A stretch of DNA of 64,000 bases from Crotophaga sulcirostris (lineage: Eukaryota > Chordata > Aves > Cuculiformes > Crotophagidae), in contig VYZB01000922.1 of the NCBI GenBank assembly GCA_013397455.1, positions 36,876 through 100,875 on the forward strand, given 5' to 3'. The translations under genes and the position numbers were made by a program. This document shows, in pieces, positions 38,448 through 50,300 of the stretch. The first letter of the stretch is position 1. The number at the start of each line of letters is the position of its first letter. The notes below the pieces were generated by a model. That model was not told the origin of the DNA. It saw nothing but the letters and a program-made list of their open reading frames with translations, and searched no databases.

Positions 38448-38585
38448 GGGGGGGGGGGGCGAGGAGGGGTACATACGCGCTGAGCTGGGGGCGCTCGCGC
38501 ATGCGCACCTGTGACCACCACCCCCGCTGTGGTGCTGCCCCCTGGCGGCCGGCACTGGCGCTGCAGCGCTCTCCCGTACACACGC
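38400..38585. promoter_or_regulatory. Edge of the NIPSNAP2 CpG-island promoter, cut by the gap
   Basis: GC- and CpG-rich with a long G tract, directly before the run of N. Its position upstream of NIPSNAP2 suggests the promoter; the core and first exon are unsequenced. Confidence 0.5.
38533..38551 (-). promoter_or_regulatory. CTCF-like binding site
   Basis: The plus strand reads TGCTGCCCCCTGGCGGCCG. Its complement fits the known 19-bp CTCF motif, with the CCAGGGGGC-type core nearly perfect. It sits in the CpG-rich sequence next to the gap. Confidence 0.6.
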
Positions 38586-39581
38586 NNNNNNNNNNNNNNN
38601 NNNNNNNNNNNNNNNNNNNNNNNNNNNNNNNNNNNNNNNNNNNNNNNNNNNNNNNNNNNNNNNNNNNNNNNNNNNNNNNNNNNNNNNNNNNNNNNNNNNN
38701 NNNNNNNNNNNNNNNNNNNNNNNNNNNNNNNNNNNNNNNNNNNNNNNNNNNNNNNNNNNNNNNNNNNNNNNNNNNNNNNNNNNNNNNNNNNNNNNNNNNN
38801 NNNNNNNNNNNNNNNNNNNNNNNNNNNNNNNNNNNNNNNNNNNNNNNNNNNNNNNNNNNNNNNNNNNNNNNNNNNNNNNNNNNNNNNNNNNNNNNNNNNN
38901 NNNNNNNNNNNNNNNNNNNNNNNNNNNNNNNNNNNNNNNNNNNNNNNNNNNNNNNNNNNNNNNNNNNNNNNNNNNNNNNNNNNNNNNNNNNNNNNNNNNN
39001 NNNNNNNNNNNNNNNNNNNNNNNNNNNNNNNNNNNNNNNNNNNNNNNNNNNNNNNNNNNNNNNNNNNNNNNNNNNNNNNNNNNNNNNNNNNNNNNNNNNN
39101 NNNNNNNNNNNNNNNNNNNNNNNNNNNNNNNNNNNNNNNNNNNNNNNNNNNNNNNNNNNNNNNNNNNNNNNNNNNNNNNNNNNNNNNNNNNNNNNNNNNN
39201 NNNNNNNNNNNNNNNNNNNNNNNNNNNNNNNNNNNNNNNNNNNNNNNNNNNNNNNNNNNNNNNNNNNNNNNNNNNNNNNNNNNNNNNNNNNNNNNNNNNN
39301 NNNNNNNNNNNNNNNNNNNNNNNNNNNNNNNNNNNNNNNNNNNNNNNNNNNNNNNNNNNNNNNNNNNNNNNNNNNNNNNNNNNNNNNNNNNNNNNNNNNN
39401 NNNNNNNNNNNNNNNNNNNNNNNNNNNNNNNNNNNNNNNNNNNNNNNNNNNNNNNNNNNNNNNNNNNNNNNNNNNNNNNNNNNNNNNNNNNNNNNNNNNN
39501 NNNNNNNNNNNNNNNNNNNNNNNNNNNNNNNNNNNNNNNNNNNNNNNNNNNNNNNNNNNNNNNNNNNNNNNNNNNNNNNNN
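38586..39581. other. Assembly gap (996 N)
   Basis: Unsequenced. It probably holds NIPSNAP2 exon 1 and the 5' part of the CR1 copy that resumes at 39582. Any reading frame running across it is meaningless. Confidence 0.99.
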
Positions 39582-39722
39582 CCCTGGAGGTGTTCCAGGC
39601 CAGGCTGGATGGGGCTTGGAGCCCCCTGATGCAGTGGGAGGTGTCCCTGCCCATGGCAGGGGGTGGGACTGGATGGGCTTTGAGGTCCTTCTGACCCAAA
39701 CCATTCCGTGATGCTGTGATCC
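39582..39722 (+). mobile_element. CR1 LINE 3' end, 5' part in the gap
   Basis: Sense CR1 (ccctggaggtgttccaggcc to ccattccgtgatgctgtgat). Confidence 0.85.
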
Positions 39723-40560
39723 TGTGTCCTCTGGTGTTGGGGTGCATGGCTGCACCCCTCCTTCATGCAGAGAAGCAGAGCTGCTGCACACACACAGGTT
39801 GCATGGCTGTGCACACCAGCATCTTCCTGCCTTCCTGGTGCATGGCTGCACACAGACCCCAGGGGGTTTGTGCAGCCCTTGGGTATCTGGGCAGTGAAAG
39901 GTCTAGAGGGGAAGTTGTCTGAGGAGCAGCTGAAGGCACTTGGTCTGCTCAGCCTGGAGAAGAGGGGACTGAGAGGGGATCTCATAGCTGTTCACTGACT
40001 TCTCACAAGGGAAGGAGGTGAAACAGGTGCTGAGCTCTTCTCTCTGGTGACCTATGATAGGAGTAGAGGTAATGGCAGGAAGATGTGCCAGGGGAGGTTT
40101 AGATTGGATATTAGGAAGGGGTTCTTCACCCAGCTCGTGGTGGAGCACTGGAACCCCAGGGAAGCAGTCACGGCACCCAGTGTGCCAGTATTCAAGAAGC
40201 CTTTGGCCAAAGCCCTCAACCCCACGATGTGAATGTTGGGGCTGTCCTGTGCAGGGACAGGAGTTGGACTCGATGATCCTTGTGGGTCCCTTCCAACTCG
40301 GGTGATTCTGTGGTTCTCTGATTCTATAAATTCACACATCCCCTCAGAGCTGGGATGAGTGCACACCTGTGCACAGGCTCCAGGTGCTGGGGCACACACA
40401 GGGGCCCGTCCGTCACGTTTTGGGGTGCAGCTGTGCATGGGGTGCACGCACATGGACACAGCTCTCGGGGCACAGATGTGCACACCTGTGTCTCAGGTAT
40501 AGGAAGCAACCACACGTGCACCCTGGGTGTTGGAGACACAAAAGTGGCCAAATTGGGACA
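39723..40560. repeat. Degenerate TGCAC-rich minisatellite, split by a CR1
   Basis: Recurring gtgcatggctgcacac-like words at 39723-39890 and tgcacacctgtgcaca-like words at 40340-40530, on both sides of a CR1 copy. Confidence 0.5.
39893..40328 (+). mobile_element. CR1 LINE fragment with intact 3' end
   Basis: Sense CR1 (ggtctgctcagcctggagaa to tgattctgtggttctctgat) in NIPSNAP2 intron 1. Confidence 0.85.
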
Positions 40561-43500
40561 GATCTACACACATTTTTTTCCTCCTTTCTTTTGAAACAGG
40601 GAAAGCTGCTGTCTGAAGCTTCAGAATGGGCGGCAGCCCTTTTGCAAGACTAAAGGCATCACTGCAAGAAGCTGTTTCAAACAGGAGCAGGGAGAGTTGT
40701 ATAGAGGATAAGTTGTGAGGTTTTATATGTGTATTTTGGGTTTTTCTTTTGTTTCAAATAAACTTTGACATCTGTTTAGGCCACAGATCAAAACCTGTCA
40801 ATTATAGACAAGTTGGGTTTTTTTCCTTCCAGGCAGAGATGAGTTTCTACAAAATCTAAATATTTGATTTGGTATCTTCCACCCAGTTTATATTACGTGC
40901 TGAAGCAGAAGCTAAGTGGGATAGAAGTATTTTCATATTTGCTTCTATTCTTTTGTGTTTGCGGCCCAATCTTTGTAAGAAAGCTAAGCCATAGGTAACG
41001 TGTGGCATAAGAACTTGCTGGCAAAGTCAAGCAGTGCCTTGCAAGACTGCATCAAAATTGTCTTTAATAAGAATTGTTCCCAGAAAATAAAGAATTATGA
41101 GGGTGATGGTGATTCCATTTAGTGTGTCTGGGTTCATTCTGTCTGTATATTCCTATTTTCATTAGTGCTTGGGGTTTGGATCAATTTGCGTCTGATATCT
41201 GTTTTACTTGGAACAGGGTTTATAATATTGTGGGGCACAGTGGTAAGGAGTTGGTTAACAGTAAATCTCTGGGATGCTGGAGGAGTTTTGAACTGATTTG
41301 TGTTTGATGCTCACACTGGCATCCAAAGGCAGGAGCTGAGTTCCTGGCTCTTCCGGATTTGATCCTGGGTACAAACTGCCCACGCATCAGCTCAGGGCTT
41401 CTTCATTTGTGGGTGTGTAGAGTGGCACCAGTGGTGCAGGGCTTCTCTAAGGGTATGGATTAAAAATAAGGCCTTGGATTGGGAGCAGTGACTATCTGTT
41501 AATAAACGTCAGCTGTTACCATTCTTTAGCATAAGCAAAGTGTCTATTTAGATGGATAATCATGATTTGTTAGTCATTGCTCATAACTAAAAATTGCTGG
41601 GTAAAAGGCTTTAGATAAATGTAAATTATTACTCATTTCATTGTACTGAAGATTAAATCTACCTCTGGTTTGAGGTGCAGTTTAACATCCAAGCCATAAG
41701 GCTCTCCTAATAGCAAAGGCACTTGCTTTTCATAATTCCAACTTACTCTTGCTGATAAAGCTTGTTCACAAGAACAGCATCATGATTACTCATCTCTTCC
41801 ATATTCAGAGTTAGCTGCAAACAATAATCCTTGTAGAATAGTGTTCCAAATATTAGTTTTCTAACTCTGTTTATTAAAGGGGAGGGAGTGGCAGTAGTTT
41901 GCAGGTCTGAGTTGAAACAATGAGCACTGTAAGGGCTGAGGTTGGATTCTGGCTCCTGGAGCCCCATTGCTGTCCAGTGAGCACTGGTGTTTAAGGGAGC
42001 TTTTAAACCAGCTTGGGTTGAGGAGGTGGGATTTACCCCCTGTCACAGCACCACAGTGTCACAGGGTTGGAAAGGACCTCTGAGATCATCGAGTCCAACC
42101 TAGAACCCAACACCAACACCAACCCATCATCTAAACCCTGGCTGTCCTCGGGGTCAGCTTCTGTTCTGTGGCACCGGGTGTAGCTGCGGCAGCACCACCG
42201 CAGCCGCCTGTCCCTCGCCTCCTCCGGCTGGGATTGCACCCTGTGTTCAACAACAGCCTTATCTGGGAATGCCCTTTTAAATGCCTGTGCTTGGGAACGG
42301 CCGCTTAGCACCCAGCACAGGAACACGTTTGTGTGTTTGCCCAGGGCCAGAGGCAGCACCATTTTCAGTACATACACTGATAAGGCATTTACCAATTCCT
42401 TGAAGGTCACCTCAGCTGCAGTTGTTCTTCCAGTTGTTATTGCTTCCCTGAAATACTTTTCTCCATCCCGCTTCCACGGGGTGAACCAGTTTATTATGTT
42501 ATTTTCAGACACTGTGGCTGAAAGGTTGATGCTAGTGTGAACTATTTTGGTGTGATCACACAGGTGTATTCAGGAAAGTTTTTTCCCAAAGGAACTTTAG
42601 ATTTTCTTTCCCTATTTTTTTTTCCTTGAATGATTGTCACAAACTTTTGATCTCAGGAAGACAAGCTGAAGACTGATAGTGATCTTCTGGATCTCCTAGT
42701 CAGTAATAAAGGGTGAAAAGTTGACCACTGAGCCAGGAAAAGGTTTTCATTTCCAGCTGTGGTGCCACATTTTTGTATTTCAGAGAAATATTAGTGTTCC
42801 AGCAGAAACCAAGTATCACAAAGAGGCAAATTGAAGAACTTGCTTCTTAGGAGAAAGAAGAGAAAACATTTGAGCTTGAGGTCAACTCCCTGTCATGAGA
42901 ACTGGTTAAACACGCTGGCTTGCTTGTCCTTCTGCACAGTTTTGGGTGATTGAGGGGTTATATGGCAGTTAGAAAAAAGAATAATTCCTTTAACGCATCA
43001 TTTAAGCAGAGTACAATTATCAGGTGTAATGTTTTGTGTACTCTACTTGCAGGAACTGCATAAAGATTAGATAAAAAAGACAGTGAAACCCTTATGTTTC
43101 AAGGAAAGGGAAATTCTGAATGTTGTGCAAAGTGTGTGGATCTGTACCCCTACGAAGTACAGTTGCCAGAATTTGGAACTGAAATATTTGCAGGCTCTTT
43201 ATTTCCTGCCACTCATAATTTTTCCCAAGTTAAACTTTAATTATATTTTTTCTCTCCAAAGATGCACTACTTAACTTTTCCTTTTTCACAGCTATATTAA
43301 GCAACATAGGAACATATGGCAGTTACTTTCCTATTTACACTGTACACATTTTTCCTTATGCACACTGTCTTCTTGCTCTTTTTTCACTCTTGCCTGCATG
43401 CATCAGGACAGGCCCAACCTTTTTGAGCAAAGACACTTGATTAAAAGGAAGACAAACAGGCAGCAAAATCAGCCATCACCCCACTCCCTGCCATGCACAC

Positions 43501-43649
43501 AAGGAGCAGAAGTGGATCATGTCGGGTTAGCTCTTCAGCTCTGTGTCAAGTTAAATGGTTTGTGAGAGGGTGAATCTCAGTGGGGAAAAACTGCCCTTAC
43601 CTTGCTGGGAGGTGACTTTAGCAGCAGACAGGTGTGTTTGCATGGAAGT
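40561..43649. other. NIPSNAP2 intron 1, presumed
   Basis: AT-rich DNA with one short CR1 (42046-42141) and no exon I can support. Confidence 0.5.
42046..42141 (-). mobile_element. Short CR1 3' fragment
   Basis: Nearly identical to 1786-1880 (gtcacagggttggaaaggac, aacaccaacaccaacccatc). Confidence 0.8.
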
Positions 43650-44108
43650 TCATAGAATCATGGGATGGTTTGGGTCAGAAGGGACCTCAAAGCTCATCCA
43701 GTTTCACCCCCCTGCCATGGGCAGGGACACCTCCCACTGGATCAGGGGGCTCCAAGCCCCATCCAACCTGGCCTTCAACACCTCCAGGGATGGGGCAGCC
43801 ACCACTGCTATGGGAAACCTGGGCCTCACCACCCTTATCATGAAGAATTTCTTCCTAATGTCTAATCTAAATCTTCCCCCTTCCAATTTAAAGCCATTCC
43901 CCCTCATCCTGTCCCTGCCCTCCCTGATCAAGAGCCCCTCCCCAGCTTTCCTGGAGCCCCTTTCAGCACTGGAGGCTGCTCTAAGCTCTCCCCACAGCCT
44001 TCTCTTCTCCAGGCTCAACAACCCCAACTCTCCCAGCCTGTCCTCGCACAGGAGCTGCTCCAGCCCTTGGATCATCTCCGTGGCCTCCTCTGGACTCGCT
44101 CTAACGGT
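43650..44108 (-). mobile_element. CR1 LINE fragment 90 bp before NIPSNAP2 exon 2
   Basis: Antisense CR1 (catagaatcatgggatggtt to gtggcctcctctggactcgc). Confidence 0.85.
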
Positions 44109-44198
44109 TTTATATCCTTGATTGTGCCTGTCCTCCCTGTGCTGTGGGCATTTGTAAGACATGCTCAGTGACAGTGTAATGTTCTTGTCCATGTGCAG

Positions 44199-44338
44199 GG
44201 GACTGGGATCTTCAGCTGGGCGACCTCGTGAAGACAGTTGGTTAAAATCGCTATTTGTTCGTAAAGTGGATCCGAGGAAAGATGCTCACTCCAACCTTCT
44301 AGCCAAAAGAGAGACCAGCAGTCTGTATAAACTACAGA
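44199..44338 (+). CDS. NIPSNAP2: NIPSNAP2 exon 2
   Basis: Acceptor ttgtccatgtgcag. Codes [19 protein letters not shown] onward to SSLYKLQ, donor gtgagt after a split codon. Confidence 0.93.
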
Positions 44339-47300
44339 GTGAGTGATATTTTCATCTGTAACATTACCATTTCTGTATTCTGTTCCTGTATTTCTCATGT
44401 AATGTTGTTGTTTCAGTTCACAACGTAAAACCAGAATGTCTAGATGCCTACAACAAGCTTTGGTAAGTGTGCGTATTGTGCTTTTGTTTTTCAGACTGTT
44501 GATTTGATCACAGGTTGTCCTGAACGTTGGCAAATATAATTATTTAGATGGGAGGGGGGAAAATTCTGGGTTTACTTTCATTTATGATGGTAAATAGATC
44601 ACGTTATTCTTGGAGGGAAATGGCAGAAGATACTTTACTAGAGTTCACCCTCTGCCTTCCCTTTTTTGGAGGTGTCGTTTTCCTAAGCTGCACTTTGGGA
44701 TGGTCCCTTTTGTGAAGGTGCTGGTGACATTTGTTGGAGCAGCTCTCTCCCTTCTCTTATTTGTCTTACAGTTGCTGGTCCTGGCATGCTCACATGTCCC
44801 ACCCTGGCTGCTGTGTAGGATTTTGCTTAGGGTGGTGATTGCTTGCGTACAGGAAGGAAAGGGAGATCACTGCTAGGTAAAACTACACGCCTGTATTGAA
44901 TTAAAGTATAACTTTGGGGAGATTTTAAAAACCCAGGGCTTTTTCTCTCAGCTCATCTCTATCTTCGTTCTACAAAAATGACTGTAATCTGCTCTTGAAG
45001 AGCTGTGCAAATCCTTGACTGGGATCTTTGCACTGGGGTGATCCCTTCCAAAGGGAGCAGCACTTATAGGGATTTTCCAGAAAGTTACAGCTTTATAAAA
45101 TGTAAGAGTTAGTAACATTTTAATTTTACTCATTTAAGGATGAAATTGCAGAAATATTGGTCCTATCCTGCCTCCTCTGGAGCCAGAACAACTGCCTTTT
45201 CAGGAAGGGAATGTTTAACCTTGGGAACGTAGTGAGCCTCACGTTTAGAAACAGCAGGGCTTTCTCACTGGCAGTGGTCATCTTGTCAGTTAAGTGAAAC
45301 ATCCTTAGCATAATGATGCCCTGCTGCACCCAGTTCTGTAGAAGTGAGGTATTGGTGAGAACAGCAGCTGGGCTGGAGCGTGGGGAAGAAGCCCTCAATG
45401 CCCAGTTTATTCCTCGACTGTTACTGATTTGCTGTAGCCATGAGAAGGTCACCCAACACCTTCATGTGTTCAGCTTTGAAACGGGGCTGGGTAACCCTGA
45501 ACTATTCTCCTTGCTGTACAGGCATAGAAATCCACTACAGTAACATTCAATCATAAGGTATTTTTTAACTTTTTTGTTTAAAAAAATACATGCACAGAGA
45601 AGCACAGCTAGCAGTCAACCAGCTTCTGTGTAAAAACTTAATATAAAAATGTCCAGTTATAGAAGACAGGCAACCACTTCTCTGTGTTATCTCACAAGCT
45701 ACCTAAATATTGAAGTGAAAACTGAGGCTTTTATTTTGAAGGAAAGGGGCAAAGACATAAACCTCTGGCAACAATCAGGTGAAGGTTAGATTTGTTCTTT
45801 CCAAACCAAAGCAAGTTTAATTATCCCAGGAAAGGAGAAAACTTAAGAACAGAGTAATAAAAAAAACTAAACCTCTCTGAACTTCCCTCTTTCCTCTGCT
45901 TAAATTAAAGACGAACAAGTTAGTTCCTTGTTCTGTATCAAATCAGAATCAGGATTAGTCATCATGTATTAATAAAGAAATAATGTAGTGAAGACAATTC
46001 TGAGAGTCCTTCATTAATCACTGTGATTGACCCCTTCTGAAGAATTAGGAGCAGTTATTTTTAAGCAGGAAAAAGAATGTGTTTGTAAGGTACTCTGTGG
46101 CCCGTTTTTTCTGTAATTTACAACTAAATGTATTTTAGGGTTTTTGTAATAATTTCACATTCCTGTTTAAAGCTGTCTTTCTAGGATCTCATTATGCTTT
46201 GCAAAAACAGACTGTTGGTGAAACAACCTTGAAAGCATCCTTGGAGAGTCATTCTATTGTTTACACTATGTAGTGAGAAATCTTCAGGCACAAATTGGTA
46301 ATGAGATTTGCTCAAGGTTGTCTAGAAAGCCAGTGGCAGAATCAAGAGGAAAACTCATATCAAATGACTCTCAGCCCAAGATCAGCCTACTTTCTGTTAC
46401 CTGATACTGTGCAAAGACTGTGAGCCAAACTGTGTGAGAGGAGCAGTTATGCAGGGAAAAATATTGAAAGACAAAGTTCAATCAGACTAATTAACTTACT
46501 CATCAAAGTACAGTGCTGTCTTAACCCAGACAGCAGTCAGTAAAACTTAATTTTTTAATGCTAATGTGGGTCACTTCTAAAGTTTGGAAAAAAAAATAGA
46601 AATACTGGAAATATACAGAAATTTTGTGTCGGAGGTATTTTTAAGGCGGTTTCACCATGTGCTTTAACAGGTAAGTTGCCTGAAAATAAGAGCAGTTTCT
46701 GAAGTAAGGCTGCATACTACCAGTCATCATTTGATCTATCAAAATATTTGGTTTTATTCATTCAGCTCAACAGAACTAATGGCATTGTAACTGGTACAGA
46801 AGACCCTCCTTTCCTGTTTTTGCGTGTTCTGCTTCATTTGATAAAGACATATTTGTCCTAAAGCAAATCACCCATGCTGTTAGGCTGTGTTTTCTGTTAA
46901 GTGGGACATCCTGATATTTATTTTCCTGGTGTGTTGGATGACCTTTTGGGTGATAGACATAATGTATTGCATCAAAAGAATTCTACCGTGCTGTGTGTTT
47001 GTCATGCAGTCTAAGAAACAGTAACACTTACCTTAATTTTACGTAGTGTTGTAGCTGCCTTTCCCCTTGTATAGCAGAGTTTTGTATTTCAGCTTTCTCT
47101 TCTAAAAAATAGAGTCTGTGAATTTTCATACCATAATGAAAAACGTGTGGTGATTTGTTATACATATCAACTGTAGCCTCCCTGAGGAAATACAACATAG
47201 TGTCTGTATTCCTTGTTTTCAAGTCAAGAGGTGCTGCCAAAGATTCATGAAGAAAAACACTACCCATGTGCACTGGTGGGAACTTGGAACACGTGGTACG

Positions 47301-50300
47301 GAGAGCAAGATCAGGCTGGTAGGAGATAGAAGTACAACAGAATGTAAAACCATACAAGTGAACCGTGTGCTTGGCAGGTTTCTTCTCTTTAAATCCTCTC
47401 TGTTGACAGTAAACCTTTAGCCATGTGTACAGCGAGGGGGTGTGTGCATCAACTACCAGTAATATTAACATTTGTAGTGCTTGCTTTTTGTCTTGTTGAG
47501 TTTGACAGTAAAGCATTAACTCCTAAAATTTGTCCTATTGTTAATACACTTTTATGTTTTCCAGGTGGTAGATTCACAGTTTGGGGAAACGCCTGTAAAA
47601 TGTTGGCCTGTAATATTTTGTGGGCATGGATCGTGTTCCTGAATATTGAGGCCAAAGGCAAAGTCTTACAGAGTTGATCTGGCATGGGATAGTATAAAAG
47701 CTTTACTCAGACTATCATGCTGTGATTGCTGTGTGATAATGAAGTGTAAATCATTCACACCAACTGAAAAAACAGTTGGCATTGTACACTCACAATAAGC
47801 CAGGCTGTTACTGGAGGAAAGTAAACATATTTCTGCTCGTGTTTGTATAAGGACACTGCCTAACTGTGCAGATTGAAAACATATTGGGACTAGAAATGCC
47901 TGAAGAGCTGCTACGGAGGTAACTACAAAGAGTATGGTGTAGAGAGAAAACCTGAAAAATTCCCTAGGCTCTGGGAAATTGCAGGAATGGGAAGCCACAG
48001 CTACGGAGTGGTGTGCTGATACTTGCTACGTAGCTGTTCTGTAGCTCCATTGTTTGAACTGTGCTAGTTTCGATGGCATTGCTTCCTTGTGGAAAAATAC
48101 ACTCGTGCACACATTAATTTTTCCTGCATTTACAGCATGTTGCAACACTGACACTGGAAAATGAGAAGAAATAGACATATAGATAAATAACAGAGATAAT
48201 AGATAAATAACAATAGAGAAAACAATATCTGAGAAACAGTTCTAGAAGTTGAAGGGGAATTGGGTGATGAAGGCATTGGAAATGAGAATATATTAACCAA
48301 GTCTCATTCCTTGCTTTTGTAACGTATTAACACATCCAGTATCTGTAATTGCATCCATAGCCTGCCTTGAAAATGTTACTGCAACAGTTCTAGCAGTGTA
48401 ATAACACAGATAATAGGGGTTTGACTTGTTCAGTGCTGTGCGCAGGCGGTGTTAATATTGGGTAGATAAATCAGATTTGCCCTGGGGATAGGTCAGCAGA
48501 AGCAGGTACACTGGGCAAATCTAATACCACAGTGAAATGCCTTATATTAGTCTGGAGTTTGCTCTCCTGGAAAAGGCACAGAACTGCTTTAGAGGAGGGA
48601 AAACAGCTTTTGTGACTCCTTGAGGTGAAATATTGTTGCCTTGCCATATTATGTGAGTTTAAATAAATCTTTTTATGATTTATTAAAGGCATTTATCATG
48701 ATTATCATGATTTATCAAAGAGAATGCTTTGAAAAAACTCAAAATGCACGTACCTGTTCTGTATTGTTTTTATGGAGAAAATCCTAGCAAATGTAACAAT
48801 CCTAGCATGTGCAAGTATCTTCTGGGGTTTTTAATGTAACTTTAAGCTCAAAAATAACATTTGCATCATTTTTCATGTCTTATTGAAAGTGTGTTGCTCT
48901 TTGTGCTTGGATAATTTACTGAATTAAAAAGTGCCCCTCTATTGCTCTTAAATGAAATCGATATAAACCATATTTTTGGAATTAAGTCATACTATGGTCA
49001 TGTATAGTCATCACACCATACTAGCATGGCAACAAAAAGTCCTCCCAGAAATTTTCGTGTTATCCCTGGGGATAAAAATTTTCTGAGAGAATCATTGTCA
49101 AAAAGCAGACTATTCCATTATTCTTAAAACTTTCAAATGTGTAATGCTTTTTTAAATCAAAACAACTTTTTAAACGTGTTACCTGATTTCTATTTTTGTC
49201 TAATTCTATAATATGAAGAGCATTTTATACTGTGATGTTCCGTAAGATTTAACACCAGTCTGTGACAGCCTTGAAAAACCTTCCTTTTTTCTGTTGCAGT
49301 TCATCTCTGGAGGTATGAGGGAGGCTATCCAGCTCTCAATGAGGTCATGAGTAAACTTCGTCAAAACAAGGTAAAATGCATTGATTTTGTTGGAGTTGGT
49401 TATTTCACTCAGAGCAATGAATACTCAGTGCAAAAAAATGCACATTTGGATACCCACTTGTCCTGCAATATCTCATCTCTTCCTGTACAGACTTCGAAAC
49501 CTCTTTGGAAAAGTGTTTACTCTGATATTCAATAATACTGACATTTAATGCCTGTTTGTGAAACACACTTAGTGCTGTGTAAACGTGCCAGCTGAAATTT
49601 CCAAATATACCAGGGAATTAGATACTTTTACAATTTAAAGGATTGCAGTGTACCAGTACCCCAGGATTGCATTAAAACCAAAAACCTAAGCCTCTGTAAG
49701 GTGTGCAGCTTTTTGTTGTGGAAACATAACACAAAGTTTGACAGTGATCCCATTGTTTTATAGGAATTCACAGAGTTTCGCAAAGAAAGAGGCAACATGC
49801 TTCTCTCACGCAAGAACCAGTTATTGCTGGAGTTCAGCTTCTGGAATGAACCTGTTCCCAGAGAGGGGCCGAATATTTATGAACTGAGATCCTACCAACT
49901 TCGAGTAAGTTTAGGTTTTCCTGTGTATTTTGTGCTGTTGTAAACCAGATCAAAGCCTGTTTATACAATGTAGATGGAAAACTCATCTGAAAAATCTATT
50001 TCATATCAAAGCCGATGTCTCAGTCATTGTGGCTCTCCAAAGTGTGGGGTCCAGCATGAAGGCAGGCTCTGACAAGATACTAATATCTGCAGGGCTGAAA
50101 ACCCTTGTGTTTGCATTTGAAGGCAACTTCAGGCGAGTGATACAGTGAGTAAACAGAGTAATTACAGATTGTTATAACATGCTTATCGCTTGAAGGAAGT
50201 GATTCTGTTAGTAAATAGTGTTTTCCGTATGTAAATGTTGTGAAAACTGTCCACATTGTCTTAACTGTCTTTTAAATTACAGTGTCTAACAGTCTGTTTT

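Noticed and set aside
38502..38585. GC-rich ATG frame running into the gap as a possible NIPSNAP2 start
   Set aside because: It has no visible likeness to the NIPSNAP2 leader and overlaps the CTCF-like site; untestable without the gap sequence.
38235..39985. Reading frames of 370-560 codons on both strands across 38.2-40.0 kb
   Set aside because: They run through 996 N bases; the flanks are minisatellite and CR1, with no protein similarity.
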